Of a stretch of DNA of 64,000 nucleotides, positions 36,828-50,409 are shown in pieces. Below the pieces are notes generated by a model that was given only the letters and a program-made list of their open reading frames with translations, was not told where the DNA came from and searched no databases. Position 1 is the first letter of the stretch; each line of letters starts with the position of its first letter. Both the position numbers and the translations under genes were made by a program. The DNA lies in the NCBI GenBank assembly GCA_008711295.1, contig VUYV01000123.1:556185-620184 (forward strand). Direction: 5' to 3'. Source of the stretch: Anarhynchus alexandrinus (Eukaryota > Chordata > Aves > Charadriiformes > Charadriidae).

Positions 36828-36970
36828 AGATGTAAGTTAGGATGTTGCAAATGGATAAGTTTTTTCAGTGAATGAACTGTCTGCAAATTTGCTTATGGAA
36901 TCCTTTGGCAAATTTCAAAGCATGGGTTTTGTATTTATGGGGACAAAAATTAAAAATTATTCTTTAATTC

Positions 36971-36992
36971 TTTTTTTTTTTTTTTTTTTTTN
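36971..36992. repeat. T21 homopolymer with ambiguous base
   Basis: Twenty-one T followed by N; homopolymer-related uncertainty. Confidence 0.9.
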
Positions 36993-39900
36993 GTTCTACA
37001 AATGACTCCTGAGATGGCTTTGTATATGCTCATTTTAAAACTGAAATTCTTTGACTATTTTGCAGCACTTCACATTTGCACTACTTTTTTCAGTGGAATT
37101 AAGCAAATTCCAGGTCTTTTTGTGGACACGGAGCATGAGTAGACTCTATTCAACCCCGATGTAAGCATTTGGTCATTAAGGACAGGTGGGTCAGAACAGT
37201 TCAAGTGCACTATGAGCCACGCTGTTCTTTAGTATAACTACATATAGAAACTGTGTACAGGAAAGCTTGCTTTCCTGATGTACTGTCAGGACTTGGGAAA
37301 GGTTGCTGGGTTTTGGTCATGCTTTTTCCTACGAGTAGTATCACTGGTCTACTGTACTGTGTCACAAATGAACACTACAGTCCGGCCTTAGATGAGTCCT
37401 GGATTTATGCCTAAAAGGCATTTTATACACGTTCTCTTATGCATCTGCATGTCTCATACATGCACATGTGAAGCCTTAAGGTGGAATTATTACTATACTT
37501 AAACTTCTAGAAAAACTACCCCTATGCTAGGAGCTGTTTTTTTAACATCTCCCGTCTATATGCATGGGGCATCAGCATAGAAATGAATGAAGGAAAAAGT
37601 CTTAAAGACTGGGAGGACACAGCTGATGTATATATGCACAAGCTGGTGGAGAAGCTTGAAATTTAAGACATCAGAAATTATTTTCAAAATGCCTAAAATT
37701 TAAATTGATGATATCGTCTTATCTTAATAGTTTTTACTGTGAATGGGGCTATTTATAAAAGCAGTATGTAATGTTAAAAAGCAAGCAGAAAACAACAGCA
37801 AAATAAATTTTAATGCATTGACTACATCCTTGTAAACAACTATGTAGTACTCCAGAATCTTTGAAATTTCCATTGGCCCACAAAGATTAGAGTGAAAACA
37901 CTTTATTAAACCATGGTTAAGTTTATGTTATTCAAAAGTTAAAAAGTACTCTTCACATGAAAACCGTTGAATGATCCTTTATGCTCATATTGCCAAGAAC
38001 CACTCAAAATGGTCTTTTTGCAAAAAAACTTACAGTTAACCACATCAGATTCAGCAGGATTAAGCTAAATCGTCTTTTGATATCGAACGTGTTATACTTC
38101 TAAAGCAATTCAATGGCAGAGACAAATAGTTAAAGTGCAGGAAATTCACATGCATCCCCAGTGGCAACAGATCTTCAGGGCAGTGAGCATGGGAAATAAA
38201 GAATTCTTATTTGTGTTTCTTCCAATTTCTTGCCATGTTTCCTCATCCCAGCCAGAATTGCATTGCTAAAGATTCCACAGTGGCCAGTGAAAGGATGAAT
38301 GGAATTTAGTTCTCTTTTGTGAGCTGTGTGAGGAAAGAGAAAGGACACAGTAAAGCTTTTATTGACCCAACTCCAAATCCAGTGTGTCTAACTAGGAAAT
38401 TGTTCATTCAGATGGAAGCCAAAAAAGCGTCTATGCCTCAATGTGGCTGAGACAGCAAAATCAATTCAGAAAACAACAGCTCTGTTTAGTACGGATTCAA
38501 AGGAAGAAAATGTACCTAAATCAATAAATAATATACATAATAAGGCATTTATACTGTGTGATATTTTATTAAAGTGTCAAGAAATACAAAATCCATCAGC
38601 CTCTACATAGGCCAGAAGGCCTAAGTGATTTTTAAAATTTAAACAAAGTACTCTTAAGGGACAGAAAGATTTATGCAATTTCTCACTGCTTTCCATGTAG
38701 AAATTATTTTGCCATGCTTTTTGCCCCGCTTGCCTTGTAAAGAACACTTATAAAGTCACAAAAACTCAAAATGTTAAGATCTTTCATATAATCTTTCTAA
38801 TCACGCCCCTGGGATTTTTGCTGCCTACAGACTTACAGCTCAAGAGCAAAGTACATCCATGGTGATGATCAGCTCTATAATATGTGGCCTTTTAAAGTGA
38901 AGGCTGTACCTGCCTATGTTTCCAGGCCAGCCTTTTTCCCCTAAAACTTCAATATTTTTAAATATGGAGACTTAAACTGGTCCATACATCACTTAATCAA
39001 CGACTTCTACTAATGGAAATAAGTCAGTTTATGTTTATTTATAGCTGTATATGAAGATGAATTTGTAACCCATGTTTATAAATCCTTGTATTTCTCATGT
39101 TGTTTTTAGGGAGACTACATTTTATTAATATTTGGAAGGCAGGTCACTTCACTGGTTTCTTAAGCCTTCAGATGAGCTGAATACAGGGCACACAGCGACC
39201 TGCTTTCATTTTAGGTTGGCTCAGTCACAAAGTGTCTATCTCTTTCCATGAGTTACAAAGGAAACTCAGGGTGAAGAGACACTTTTCTTGAGTATCTGAG
39301 TTAAGGGTATGGGATCTAGATACTAGAGAGGTGTAAAATCTCCCATTCTTCATTCTTGGTATTATCTGATTGTTGAGAATTGTAGCTCTTTTCACATTTT
39401 TCAATACTAATTTGTGTAGCAGAGCATGAATTTACGATACTTAGCCTTTATTTTAGGATATAGCTGCATATACTTTATCAGTACTGTGTAAGACATGATG
39501 CATGAAGCACGAGATAGCCCTTGTGAAAAAAAGGGAAGGGGAAGAATGATGAACCTTGGCATCAGAAAGCCTCGGTTGTCTCCCTTATAGCAGGGTCAAA
39601 ATCCATATCTTCTCATGTGCTTTCTTACCTGTGCTCCTGTACTCCTCCCCATCTGTGGCAGAGGCGATCTCAGGAATTTCCACATCTTCCCATGCACTTA
39701 TTTCTTTCCACTGCTCCATCTTTTCCTCCACCCTTTCTTTCTGATTTTATGGTCATCAATTACATCTAATTTCTCTGATGCTACCTCATGGAAGTGGCAG
39801 ACATTTTGACTGATATTAGATTGCACATTGAGTTATATTGATACTAAGAAGAAGTGCAGACTATGTTGAAAACAGAAAAACTTCATGGAATAGATGTCAG

Positions 39901-40811
39901 TAGTTCTAAAAAATTATTCAAAAACCCTGGTGTGATAGACTTGCAGCAACTTTCTGGGAATTATCCTTCTTTGGAAGGGATGAAATAAAATAAATTTAAT
40001 TTAGTATCAAAATATCAAACATGCTGTACTAAGTGGAGTGTTCATTTTTGCATTTGGCTCACTGAAAAAAGGTTCAGTTCAACCTTTTGTAGAGTGTCTA
40101 ACTCTTCATATCAAGCTGTTGCTGAAAACATTCTGATTGCTTCAATTCCTCATAAAAAAAAGCAATGATCTAGTTGTAAATTCAGGGCCACACCTGTAAG
40201 CTTCCTGATGGAAGATTGTGGGCAGAGAATAAACACAGTGGACACTTGCACATCATGTCAATTCTCTGTGGAAAGCATACATAATTGAATGGATTTGTGA
40301 TTTATTTATTAGGAAAAGAATAGCAAACAACTCAGTCATTCTCACTTAGTGTCGCCTGACAGACATTTTCAGAAAAAAAGCCAGGCTTGAGAAGCAGAAA
40401 TGAAGAGATTGTTCTCTTTCTTTGAAACTCATTTGAAAATAGGCTTCTGCATGTACTATCCTTTATTTTAGTGATGTAAAAAAATATATCTAATTTTGTG
40501 GAATATTTATTAACCTCAGCTTGAGATAAGCTGGATCTTGGTCATCAATTACAGTTGTCCTGAACTTGTCCTGCGCAAACTATTGCATACAACCCAATTT
40601 TGCTTGTATTATTGTCCTGTATTTTCAGTTCCCTTTTGTTTCAACACTTTTATGCATTTAGTTTTATTCCATTTTTGCATCATTTTAAATTTGTGTTTTG
40701 ATGCCATTTTTGTTATAGTACTGTGCAAAGCTGAATGTCCCCTATTCGATGCATGAAGACCACTAGGGGAGAGAGATTTATTGCATAGATTTCACTAAGG
40801 GTGTATAGTTT

Positions 40812-41330
40812 GAGAATTGTAGAACAGGAAAGGACCACATGCCTCAGGGGACCTAACTCCCTGTTATTGCATGCTACAGAATTATATATTATTTATTATA
40901 AACTGTTTAAGCCTGAGAATAAAATAGTTGTTTCCCTTTTCCACATCATTGTAGTTGGATGACTCTTCTAGAACCTTATTGTTCTGACGGAAACCTTCTT
41001 TTAGTTCTGAGAATGTATTTAATCCTGGATGATTCATACCCATTTTTTTCTATTGCCACTATTACCCTTTAATTTAAATAACCTTTCTCTCTCACAGATG
41101 TTTATTCACCAATGCATTTACACAAAGTAATCTTATCTCTTCCCAACTTTTGTTCCGCTAGACCAAACAAGCTGTATTATTGTTATCTCCTCTTGGACAA
41201 TAGGCTTCCCTAATCATGCCATCTGCCCTTCTTTGAACCTGTTCTGGTTTGAAATCTTCTTCCCTTAGATAGGTGAATGAAACTTTACACAGCGATGTCC
41301 TTCCATGTCCTTGGCATTAATACTTCTCTG
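40812..41330 (-). mobile_element. Ancient CR1-like remnant
   Basis: The plus strand begins GAGAATTGTAGAACAGGAAA, like a decayed CR1 3' end, and goes on to CCGCTAGACCAAACAAGC (41157-41174) and GCCCTTCTTTGAACCTGTTC (41225-41244). These blocks align in order with 14900-15030, where the same old family is present. The intervening sequence is heavily decayed. Orientation is minus, as for most CR1s here. Confidence 0.5.
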
Positions 41331-42539
41331 TCTTTACACTAAGTCCTTTATTAATACGGCCCACAACTTCTACTCCTTCTACAGCAAACGCACAACAGTA
41401 ATACACACACACAAGCTTCAGTTACATGCTGATAAGAAATCTCTGATTTCTGCTGAGTTTGCATATCAGGAATAATTGTCTCAATGGATCACTCTACTAA
41501 TTTTTGAAATGCATCTGTCCCTGGGAGGAAGCCTGTTTTAGAGAGAACAATAGCTCTATACAAGTCTTTTGTATAAGAAACAACATTATCCTGTGAAACT
41601 TTGTGTGTTTAGCAGGAAGCACAGAGAAACAGTAGTGAACAAGGCTTTGGTACTTTCATTGCAACAACTTAAATCAATACGTAGCCATGAAACAGAAATT
41701 CTATAATACATTGCCTAAAAAAAAAAAAGTGCCACATAAAAATTGCATTTTATTTCTCCAGATATATAAGACAGACCTCAGTTTTAACATAAATAAAATT
41801 GAAGATATAGAGTACCTAAGATTTGCTGGGAAATACAACTGGATATAATATTATGTGAAGGGTATGAATAGTAACGGCATGCCTACACCTCAGAGGAAGT
41901 TGCAAAATTTAAAGAGAAACTAGCATAATTTAAGGATTGTTACACTCGCAAATGAAAGTTATCATTGTCTTATTTTAACCATATCACCTGTATTTTAAAA
42001 TCTAATCTGAAGAGAAGAGAAGAGAAGAGAAGAGAAGAGAAGAGAAGACCTAAATCACAAGCTCAGACAAGAGGGATGTACTGGATGGGACCAAAGACCC
42101 ACCTTTGTTTTGTCCCAGATTGGTTTTCCTATCGTTTCTGGGGGGAAAGGGAAGGAATATAAGAAAAAAGCCATATCTATAAAGTCAATTTCATCTTAGC
42201 TTTTGGAAACTAATTTTTTAGGAACTTCCTGATCCTAAGTTACATTCAGACTATTGTGTACTGGTCTTTCCTGGATCTATCCTCCATGAATTATCAAACT
42301 CTTTTTTAAACTCCCACTTTTAGAACCTACAATATCTTGTGATATCTACAGATTAACTATTCATCATGCAAAATTGCTCCATATTTTGTTCAATGCTGAT
42401 AGATAACTCAACCCCTGTCCCCTCCTCCTCTTTTTTTTTTTTAAACTGTGAGAATTGGTGAAAAGCTGTTCTCAATTTCTCTCCTCTAATTTGCTAATGC
42501 TGTAAATCACTACATAGACCAATCATTTATTTTCCAGCC
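41331..42539. other. Unique sequence with simple repeats
   Basis: No gene was recognised. It separates two ancient CR1-like fossils and holds a short (AC)n run at 41402-41414, an A12 run at 41717-41728 and the (AGAAG)n array at 42009-42048. Confidence 0.55.
42009..42048. repeat. (AGAAG)n pentanucleotide microsatellite
   Basis: Nearly eight perfect AGAAG units. The absence of interruptions suggests a young, probably length-variable array. Confidence 0.97.
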
Positions 42540-43070
42540 ATGTCTTCTTCACCCTGAGGAGTCATATTCTCCTGAGCATCTAAGCTGTGTGCTGTTTAGT
42601 GCCTCTGATCATCTTGCCTTTCTGAGCATCTGTTCCGAGGTGAAACAACCAGAATCTCAGGTAGTATGTAGGAGCTGAATGCACCTTATGGGGGAATAAT
42701 GATGACTTCTGTTTGTTCTCAGTTTCTGTCCTGGTACTTCTCTGCTGTACTTGCCCAGTTCTGAGTGATGAGTGGATGTATGTGGAAAACTTCCTGCAAT
42801 GACTCCAATATTTTCTCAGGCAGTAATGGCTAGTTCAGAGCAAATGTATTTCTCTGTATAGTCACTTTCTCCAGGTGAATTCAGGGTTGAATTTAATCTG
42901 CCATTCTACTGTTCTCTAATTTGAGATCATTTGTAGCTCTTTCAGACAGCTCTGGACTTAATTATTCCACCTGTCTGAAGTAATGATCTGCAAAACTTGT
43001 TGCCACTTCATGCTCTCCACTAGAACATTTATAAACATGCTGAAATGTAAATACCCAGTAAAAATACTTG
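42540..43070 (-). mobile_element. Ancient CR1 fossil with RT catalytic region
   Basis: The plus strand shows GCCTCTGATCATCTTGCC (42601-42618) followed by CATCTGTTCC and a 'gaatctcaggtagtatgtagg' type block, all CR1 landmarks. On the minus strand, from about 43060 to 42900, the sequence follows the CR1 reverse-transcriptase core: a TACTGGG start, then a block like the FINDLE segment, then GAAGTGGCAACAAGTTTTGC, where the FADD box is expected but reads as FADH. The order of landmarks is unbroken for about 450 bases. It differs from the younger bird subfamilies above and seems to be an early amniote-type CR1. Confidence 0.75.
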
Positions 43071-43714
43071 GACGATATAATGGTAATCTGTCTCGTTTGT
43101 GAAAACTGTCAATTTCTACCTATCCTTTCTTATTTTTTAACAGTTTGCTCGAGAATCACATAAAACTTTTTATAAGAGTTTATTTCTTTGAGAACTTCAA
43201 TTAAGAAAGGAACTTTGGGAGAAGCTTTTTGAGCACTCAAGTATATTAGCTGTACTAAAGCACCTTTAAGGCAAGACAGATATCTAGGTGGAGAAGCTAT
43301 GGGTCTCTGCACAGTCTTTTTCAGTCCACTTTTATGAGGTAAATTTACAGACTTAGCTGAACTACATATTTTATATTTATAGATTAATTTAAAGTATGAA
43401 TTTAAACTACAGATCTCACAAATGTTACTAAGCAAAGATTGAAACCTAAGCAAGTTTTAAAAACCTGACAAAATACTAAATGTTTAGCACAGGGACATTT
43501 TAAACTCAGACAATTTTTCTAAAGTAGCTCCTAAAATGAAAACTCCCTTAAAGCTACCTGAGTTCTATATTTTCAGTTTATTTTCACTGACTTTAAAATT
43601 AAATTCCAAAATCCATGCTTTAAAGTCTTATAAAGTTAAGGTTGGAAAGTTCTAACAGCTACAGTTGTTAATAAAGATTTGGTTTTATTTATATATCAAA
43701 ATATATTTTATTTC

Positions 43715-43754
43715 TATATATACATATATCTCTTAATTTTTATATGTATATATA
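43715..43754. repeat. AT-rich inverted repeat
   Basis: TATATATACATATA (43715-43728) and its perfect complement (43741-43754) flank a 12-base spacer. Such AT-rich palindromes can extrude cruciforms and often mutate; no function is inferred. Confidence 0.85.
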
Positions 43755-44864
43755 CATGATCTATTAATAAAAAACCAGTATATAATAGGATAAAATGAGC
43801 TGAGTATGTAGGCACACCTACTTTTTTCCAAGAGCCTTGAAGTTTCCTTTACTTTTGGGAACACTTGGTTTGGAGGCATTCTAATTCTACCACCATGAAA
43901 ATGAAAGACTTCTATGAGATTTTAGCAATATCAGACACTTGGTTTATTTAGTCAACCATCCCACACTCCATAGTGGCCAAATCAGGTATTTTGAAGATAT
44001 TTCAATACCAAAAAGAAGACAAAGGCCTTGGCTTAAGGGCTTCATACAAGGATTAATAACTAACTGATGAAAGGACTTATGAAAATGGAGAAGGCAGAAA
44101 GCAATTGCTAATGGTAATGTGGCGCAACAACTAGTTTACTTCGGAAGTTAAGCTTTCTTACTCATAGCATATAAATAAATTGGAGAATAATGCAGTATTA
44201 TCTCTGTGTTTGTATATGTAACTAAAATTGGAGACAGACCAAAACCAAACAAGACAGCTCTAGTTTGAAAGGATTTACATTTTGTAGTGACTGCAGTAGC
44301 AGGTGGAAAATAGAAATAATCATCTGCATTCATAAAATATATTTCTAAAGGATCTCAGGTGCTGTCTAGAATACAAACAGTTTAAAACAAGAAGCACACA
44401 GAAGAGAAAATGAACATGGTGATATAAGGTATAATTTGTTCACCTTTCTATTCCATTTTCATTGTTGTGTTTTCGTTGTTGTTTCCTTACTTTAAGTTGT
44501 CAAATCATCCAGTGGCGTAGTGGGACAGTCAAAGATGAAAAGGATGAAAATCATCCATCAGTTTTGAAAATAATCCTCCGCTATATTTGTAGCCTGTTTA
44601 GTTTTCTTTGACTCTATTTTATTTATATAAAAAAGATGAGATTTTAGTCTTTTGCTGGAATCAGCAACTTCTGCAATCAGAAAGAATTTAATAGATTTCA
44701 TTATAAACATTTCTTAAATTCTTAAATTCTGGCAAGAATTAGAGGTCAAAAAACATGGAGTGGTTGAATTAAACTGTCCTGGAAAGGAAATTAAATTGAC
44801 CATATCAGATCTTAGACCAGTTGTGACTCCATCGTCTACATATGTACATACTATTTGTAAGCTG

Positions 44865-44896
44865 AAAAAAAAAAAAAAAGAAAAGGAAAAAAAAAG
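44865..44896. repeat. A-rich tract
   Basis: A15 followed by GAAAAGG and a further A run. Not preceded by a recognisable retrotransposon. Confidence 0.9.
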
Positions 44897-46395
44897 CCTC
44901 TGAAAAAAGATATGTGCTTACAACATACTTCAGGGTACTTCATTTCACAATTCTTTCTGAAATAACTGATTTCCTCATAGGTGTCAATTTGCTTCTGACA
45001 TAATTTAACCTTTCATCCCATTCAGTAACTTCTCCTTCAGTACTGGTAAGTTTCACCAACCTGATGTCATCACTATTCTGCCACTCCTTTATTTCTTCAC
45101 AATAATATGAGATGTATGCCCAGGTCTCCAGCTTTCTCAAAGAATTTTCAAATATCTCATGATCTGCATAATACGGGAAAAGCTCTCCCTCTTATGTCCC
45201 TCCTATGATCATTAATATCTCATTCCTCTTTGTCTTGCCTGTGCTTTTTGCTCTATGGTCCTCCAAATGTTGCCTATTATGATCTGACAGAGATGGAAGT
45301 GAAAACTTCTCTGACAGAAGAATATATTTCTGTCAAAAAACTTGGCATATTTCACATAAACCAGTAGAGAAGTGTATGATTATGGTTAGAGGTGTAAGAC
45401 TTTGAACACCTGAGAATGGTGTTCACATCTGGTATCACAGCTGGTGTCACAGTGTATATCACTTATGAGTTCCCTAGGCATTCCTAAATTTACCAAACTG
45501 CCTATAAACATAATGCATGGTCTTACTTTAGATTTTACTGTCCTCCACTTCTGTCAAAATCTCCATTTGCTCATAGACATATCTAGTAGCAAAATGTGGT
45601 GGATAAAATAGAATGCTGTAATGAGTGAAATGAACTTTCTTCTCTAGCTGGACATCAGTTCCTCCCCCACCTCCACAGAGTGGTGGCTGATAGTTGTGGG
45701 TTAGTACACAAGCTGTCCTCTTTATATATTTTTGTAAGCGATTGCACTGTGACCTCTACTGTCTGATGCCCTCCATCTCTGATTTTCCCACTGCACAATG
45801 ACCTTTTGGCTGCCCAATATCTGTATTGTATATATAGAGATGGAGGAGAGTGTTAGAGACTAAAGAACAGATCTGAAAGGCACAATACTGTATCTTGCAC
45901 GTCATATAGACCACTCCCTTGATTGTCATCACTTACTCTATTGCAAGGCACATTTGGCTTCTGTTGCATCATTCTGTATGTATTTTCAGATTTCTTTCTT
46001 CCCTTTCCTGCCAATTCTTTGCAATTGGTCATCTAATGAGCTGTTTTACACTGTTATTTCTCTCATCCGTCCTTGTTTTTTTCTCCTGTGCCATGTGACT
46101 GACTGAAGGTAAAGTGTTTGTGACCATGTGTACCAAAGACGGACCATAAAAAAGGCCAAAATGTAATCTTATTACATAAACCTGTTCAAGCATCAGTTTT
46201 TTCCTCTAATAACAATGGACTTCATGTTATGTAAGCTAGGACAATCCTTTTTTAATCATCAAAGAAATTAATCTTTAAGATGTATTAACTGTACTAGATT
46301 ATAATGACATGCTCATGATATTAAATAACGAACTAAGATTGTAGAACACTAATTTCTGGGTTTTTTTCACCTATGTGAAATGTCATCAATTTCAG

Positions 46396-46458
46396 TTGTT
46401 TTTTTGTTGTGTGTTTTGTTGGGTTTTTTTTGTCTTTTTTTGTTTTATTTTTTTTTTT
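46396..46458. repeat. T/G-rich low-complexity tract
   Basis: T runs broken by G (TTGTTGTGTG, TTGGG and similar) over about 60 bases. Confidence 0.9.
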
Positions 46459-47412
46459 AAAGGAGCTTTTAAAAATCTCTGGTAAGGGAAATAAACAAAA
46501 TCTTTGTCAATTCATGGCATAATAATATGAGCTTCAGCTTTACTGAATAACTATTTTGGAATGCCTGAATTCAGTTGAATGCTATCTTTACACAGAGTTT
46601 GGTGTAATTATTTAATTAATGGAAATGAAGTATTACAGCCCTGAAGGGTTTGAATAAGTGTTGAAGGACACTGTGGATAAGACCCATGGCTTGGCTGCAG
46701 CTCAGGGTAATTCACATATTCGAATAATGAAATGGTGAATTTTCATTGCTTGTCTCTCTCTTCCTTCTTTCAGCTTTGCATCATGATGGAACCAAAGAAA
46801 TCTGTCTTCTGCCAGACAGTAGGAACCTAGGTTGCTGGGGCAACACGTTGACTGCAAAAAAACCTTAAAATAAAGGTGGCTTATTTCCAAGTCACCATTT
46901 TTCAGGGGTTTGGGGCTTTTTTTTCACGTTTTCATAGAAAAGACACACACTGGCAAGAACGCCTTGTGGGAGGTTTTATAATCAATAAACCTGTTGTTTG
47001 TAGAGGGATTATGAATCAGAAATTAATGCTGAGCAGGTGAGAAATGCACTCCAGTATTTCTCACTTTTAAAAATATGAAAACCCATAGAAGAAGTACATA
47101 AAAGTTTTAAAGAACCTATTTAGAAAGCATCTGCTTAACTAAGAATTGGTTGCTAGGATTTACAGAGATTGTCACAAAGTTGTTCCCAAATCTGCTTCAC
47201 TGAAATGCTAACTGGGTGAAAAACATGTTCTTAATGTTAAAAGATTTGCATAGGATTAAGCTGCACACTTCCCATTAAATCAAATGGAATCTGTGTAGTT
47301 AAATTTAAGCTCAGTCCTTTGGAAATACTCATTGTGCATCATGAGTGCAGCAATGTTACAAGTACAGAAGAGGAAAAAACCCTGATATTTAGTAACAAAG
47401 ATGTGACTCAGC

Positions 47413-47502
47413 AAAAAAAAAAAAAAAAACCCAAAAAAAACCCTACCACAAAAAAAAAGGAAAAAAAAGGAAAAAAACAAACCTCAAAAACCCCCCCAAA
47501 AG
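47413..47502. repeat. A/C-rich low-complexity tract
   Basis: Begins with A17 and continues as A runs broken by C or GG. It explains the lysine-rich plus frame at 47319-47591, which is not a gene. Confidence 0.95.
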
Positions 47503-47930
47503 CTCAAAATGTGTTACTGTCTTCTTGCATAAGAATAAGAAAGTCGATTAACAGTAATGATGCTATGGTAAAAGGTGCTTACAGAAAATAAGGCCCACTA
47601 TGTTGAAGTGTTGAATAGTTTTCAGTTCTTCATACTAAAATTAATCTACAAGAGACACTGAGACACTGTGAAGCTGTTAGAGAGGGAGATCTTTCTTGAA
47701 TTACAGCACAACACAATGTGATTGACTTTTTTGGGTCTGATAATGATCTGAAGGCTGTATTGCAAGATGCATGCTATCGAATTTAGGTACCTACCTTTTC
47801 TTTCAGTGATGGAAAACAAAAGGAAATGTCTGGAGAATATGTCCACTTGGGGGCAGTTTGCTGAGTGAACCTCATCTGAGGCCCCGGCTATGTGGAAATG
47901 GGCACTTGGTGCCTGCCTTTTTGCATACGA

Positions 47931-47985
47931 TGCAGGGGTTGGAGCACTAGCCAGAAGACATGGAGTCTGGGCTGTATTGGAATTA
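47931..47985 (+). repeat. Possible tRNA-derived SINE-like remnant
   Basis: AGGGGTTGGAGCACTAGCC resembles the A-box head of tRNA-derived dispersed repeats, and AGTCTGGGCTGTATTGG about 20 bases later sits where a decayed B box would be. The rest is not recognisable. Confidence 0.25.
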
Positions 47986-49312
47986 AAGAGAATTAAACTT
48001 AGTGTAAAGCAGGCAGGAGTCCTCACTGTGGTCACATACACACCGCAATGGACAGAGTAGCCAAGACCAACCAGAGAGGAAAAAAAATTACTCTGACACA
48101 AACTCGGCTTTCTTCCCTTTTAGAACCAGGGATCATCTAATCTACATGGCGAGAAGGCCCCACCACTGTGTATCTGTAAAAAGGACAGCCTAGGCTAAAC
48201 AAAGGTGATCGTTTGTATAATAATCAGGAGTATGTTGATTGTGAGATTCTATTTATCAGGTTATGTGATTCTGTTGCTCGCACACATCACAGGTTCCAGC
48301 TTCATTAGGTGCTATGCAGCATGGAGAACCTGATTCCCTGGGAATGGAAATTCCCTGGGAACCAGCTTCACTAAAATGTCAGCATACTGGGATCCCTAAC
48401 TCTAATGCCACATGTGCAAGAGTTTAAGACTGCAAAGGTAGATGCCAAGGAAGTCTGAACAACTGGACATGTAAACAAAGGAGTTCAGCTGCATTTCATG
48501 AGGGACCCTGGCCTGTGTGTTATGGGGTCCCATCCACAGTGAACCATCTTATGGAAAAGATCTTTGCTTATGTCAGGTCATCAAATTTCAGCAGGCAAGT
48601 ACTCTATGCAGATGCTAATATTTCTAGTCCCAGATCCAAGTGGAAGACACTCACTCTTCACGCGGCCTGGGACTTGAATTTGATAGTCTGCTTCTTGAGC
48701 AGTCTGCTCCAGTGGTTTTCTTGTATTGGACATGAAAGTGCTCACTAATTCATCTCTAAAATTGAGCAATTCACTAAAATGCCTGTTTCGTTAATCCTGT
48801 TGGGATTTGATTCTGAGCAGTTCAGCAGTTCAGACTGGTATAGATCTAACAATCAGGAAAAAAACGGAAATTCCAGTGCTCAGTGGTCTAACCAGGGATA
48901 TCATGAATAACAGGTCAACTGAATGTTAGACTTAAAAAAATAGAAATGTATTTACGTGTCTAAGGTCATATCCATGACAGAATGTAGTACAGTTTTGAGA
49001 CCCCCCAATTAATGCAGAGTCAGGCAGTTAACAGTGCATAAACGCAGTCATGGTGCTTTCAAACCTAAATTGTCTCAGCAGAGCCAGAAGAGTTGTCACT
49101 GTGGTATGCCTTTCCCTAATTTGCACTGTTAGCCTATGTGGAGCCAGGGCTGGTAGCTCTGAAGCAAAACTCTTGGAACACAAAGAAATATTGTGAATAT
49201 TTTAGGAAGTAAACCAGAACTTGCAGTCTGCCTGCTTGTGTTTTCAACAGAAACCCATTTTTCATGCTAACCGGATTAAAACATTAAACATGTTTTGCAT
49301 TATGACCTTTGT

Positions 49313-49350
49313 ATCTTTTCTATAAAACTCCCTTAACATCTTTTCTATAA
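49313..49350. repeat. 13-base direct repeat
   Basis: ATCTTTTCTATAA occurs at 49313-49325 and 49338-49350, identical, with a 25-base period. Confidence 0.85.
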
Positions 49351-50409
49351 GACTGTGCTGGTCTAAAGTGAGAACACTGTTGACTACAGTTAAGTGCTTT
49401 AAAGTAGTAAACAACTGATACTACCAATGAATAAAAGTAACTTTTCTAATAGAAATTGGTTTTGTGGAAATTTGCTTGCATCACTACTTTTTTGGTGGGG
49501 AGAGTGACGAGAGAAACATAATTTTATGTAATCATATATCTAATTACCTCTTTTAGTCTCCCTACAAACATCAGTTGGTGTGAGCTGTGTAGGTGAAATT
49601 TGCAGGACAGTGGAGAACTCGCAAGAAATAGTGTGGGAGCACAATTTGTAAGAGTGTAGGATCCTCAGTGATGCTACAAACCCAGGATGCTGTGCAGCTT
49701 TTTATAGAGCTTTGAAAAAGGGAAGAATGAAACTATGAGAAGACAAATGATTCTGTGACTCCGAAGCTGCTGTTGTTTATTGTAGGGCCTCCTTTGTATG
49801 AGAAAAGGAAAACAATTCTTAAACTATCCAACTTGATTCTTCGTTGAGTTGCCATGAGATTGATGGATGAGGTAAATGTTGCTGGGTATAGAGGTCTGTG
49901 GCAAAAGGGCCAACGGTCCTTCAACACTCACGTTTTATGAGTTAGAGACAGTATGAAGCGAAACCTCTGATCCTGTTCAGAAAATGCATCAATCTATGGA
50001 GGAAACAGTTGGTTCAGGACAACTGACTGAACTGAGAAGTGTATTATACAGGCAGAATGGACTTGCAGGTGAATCATCTCCCAAAATATTATACAAGAGT
50101 ATTATACATCATACAAGCTCTCAGGAGAGCTTCATTCAACAAATCCTGTAGGTAGAAATAGTCATTTTAAGCATTGTACTAAAATCATGCTGCTGAACAT
50201 CTCAACATCATTTATTTCTCAGCTGAAAACTCCTGCTTGAAAGTGCTTTGGATTCGGGAAAAAATTACTAACACTGCAATCCTCTTAAGCAAGTTTAATT
50301 ACTAGATCAGGTAGGATTTCCTACTTAGCGGGACTGATCGTGCACCCTAGCCAGGCCCCAGTTCCATTTTGTGGTGAGATTTGGACACTTTTATTTCTCT
50401 GTGTCATAG

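Larger units (their letters stand above)
35101..40811. other. Unique non-coding sequence with assembly gap
   Basis: No gene was recognised. Contains an ambiguous base at 35906, the gap at 36249-36260, a T run with an N at 36992, and a paired homeodomain-type site at 36812-36827. Part of 35101-36130 might belong to the old LINE upstream of 34770-35100, but I could not follow it. Confidence 0.55.

Noticed and set aside
47319..47591. Lysine-rich plus frame
   Set aside because: It is the translation of the A-rich tract at 47413-47502.
47646..48101. 151-codon minus-strand open frame
   Set aside because: Same reasoning: chance-level length, no recognisable motif, and it overlaps a possible SINE remnant.
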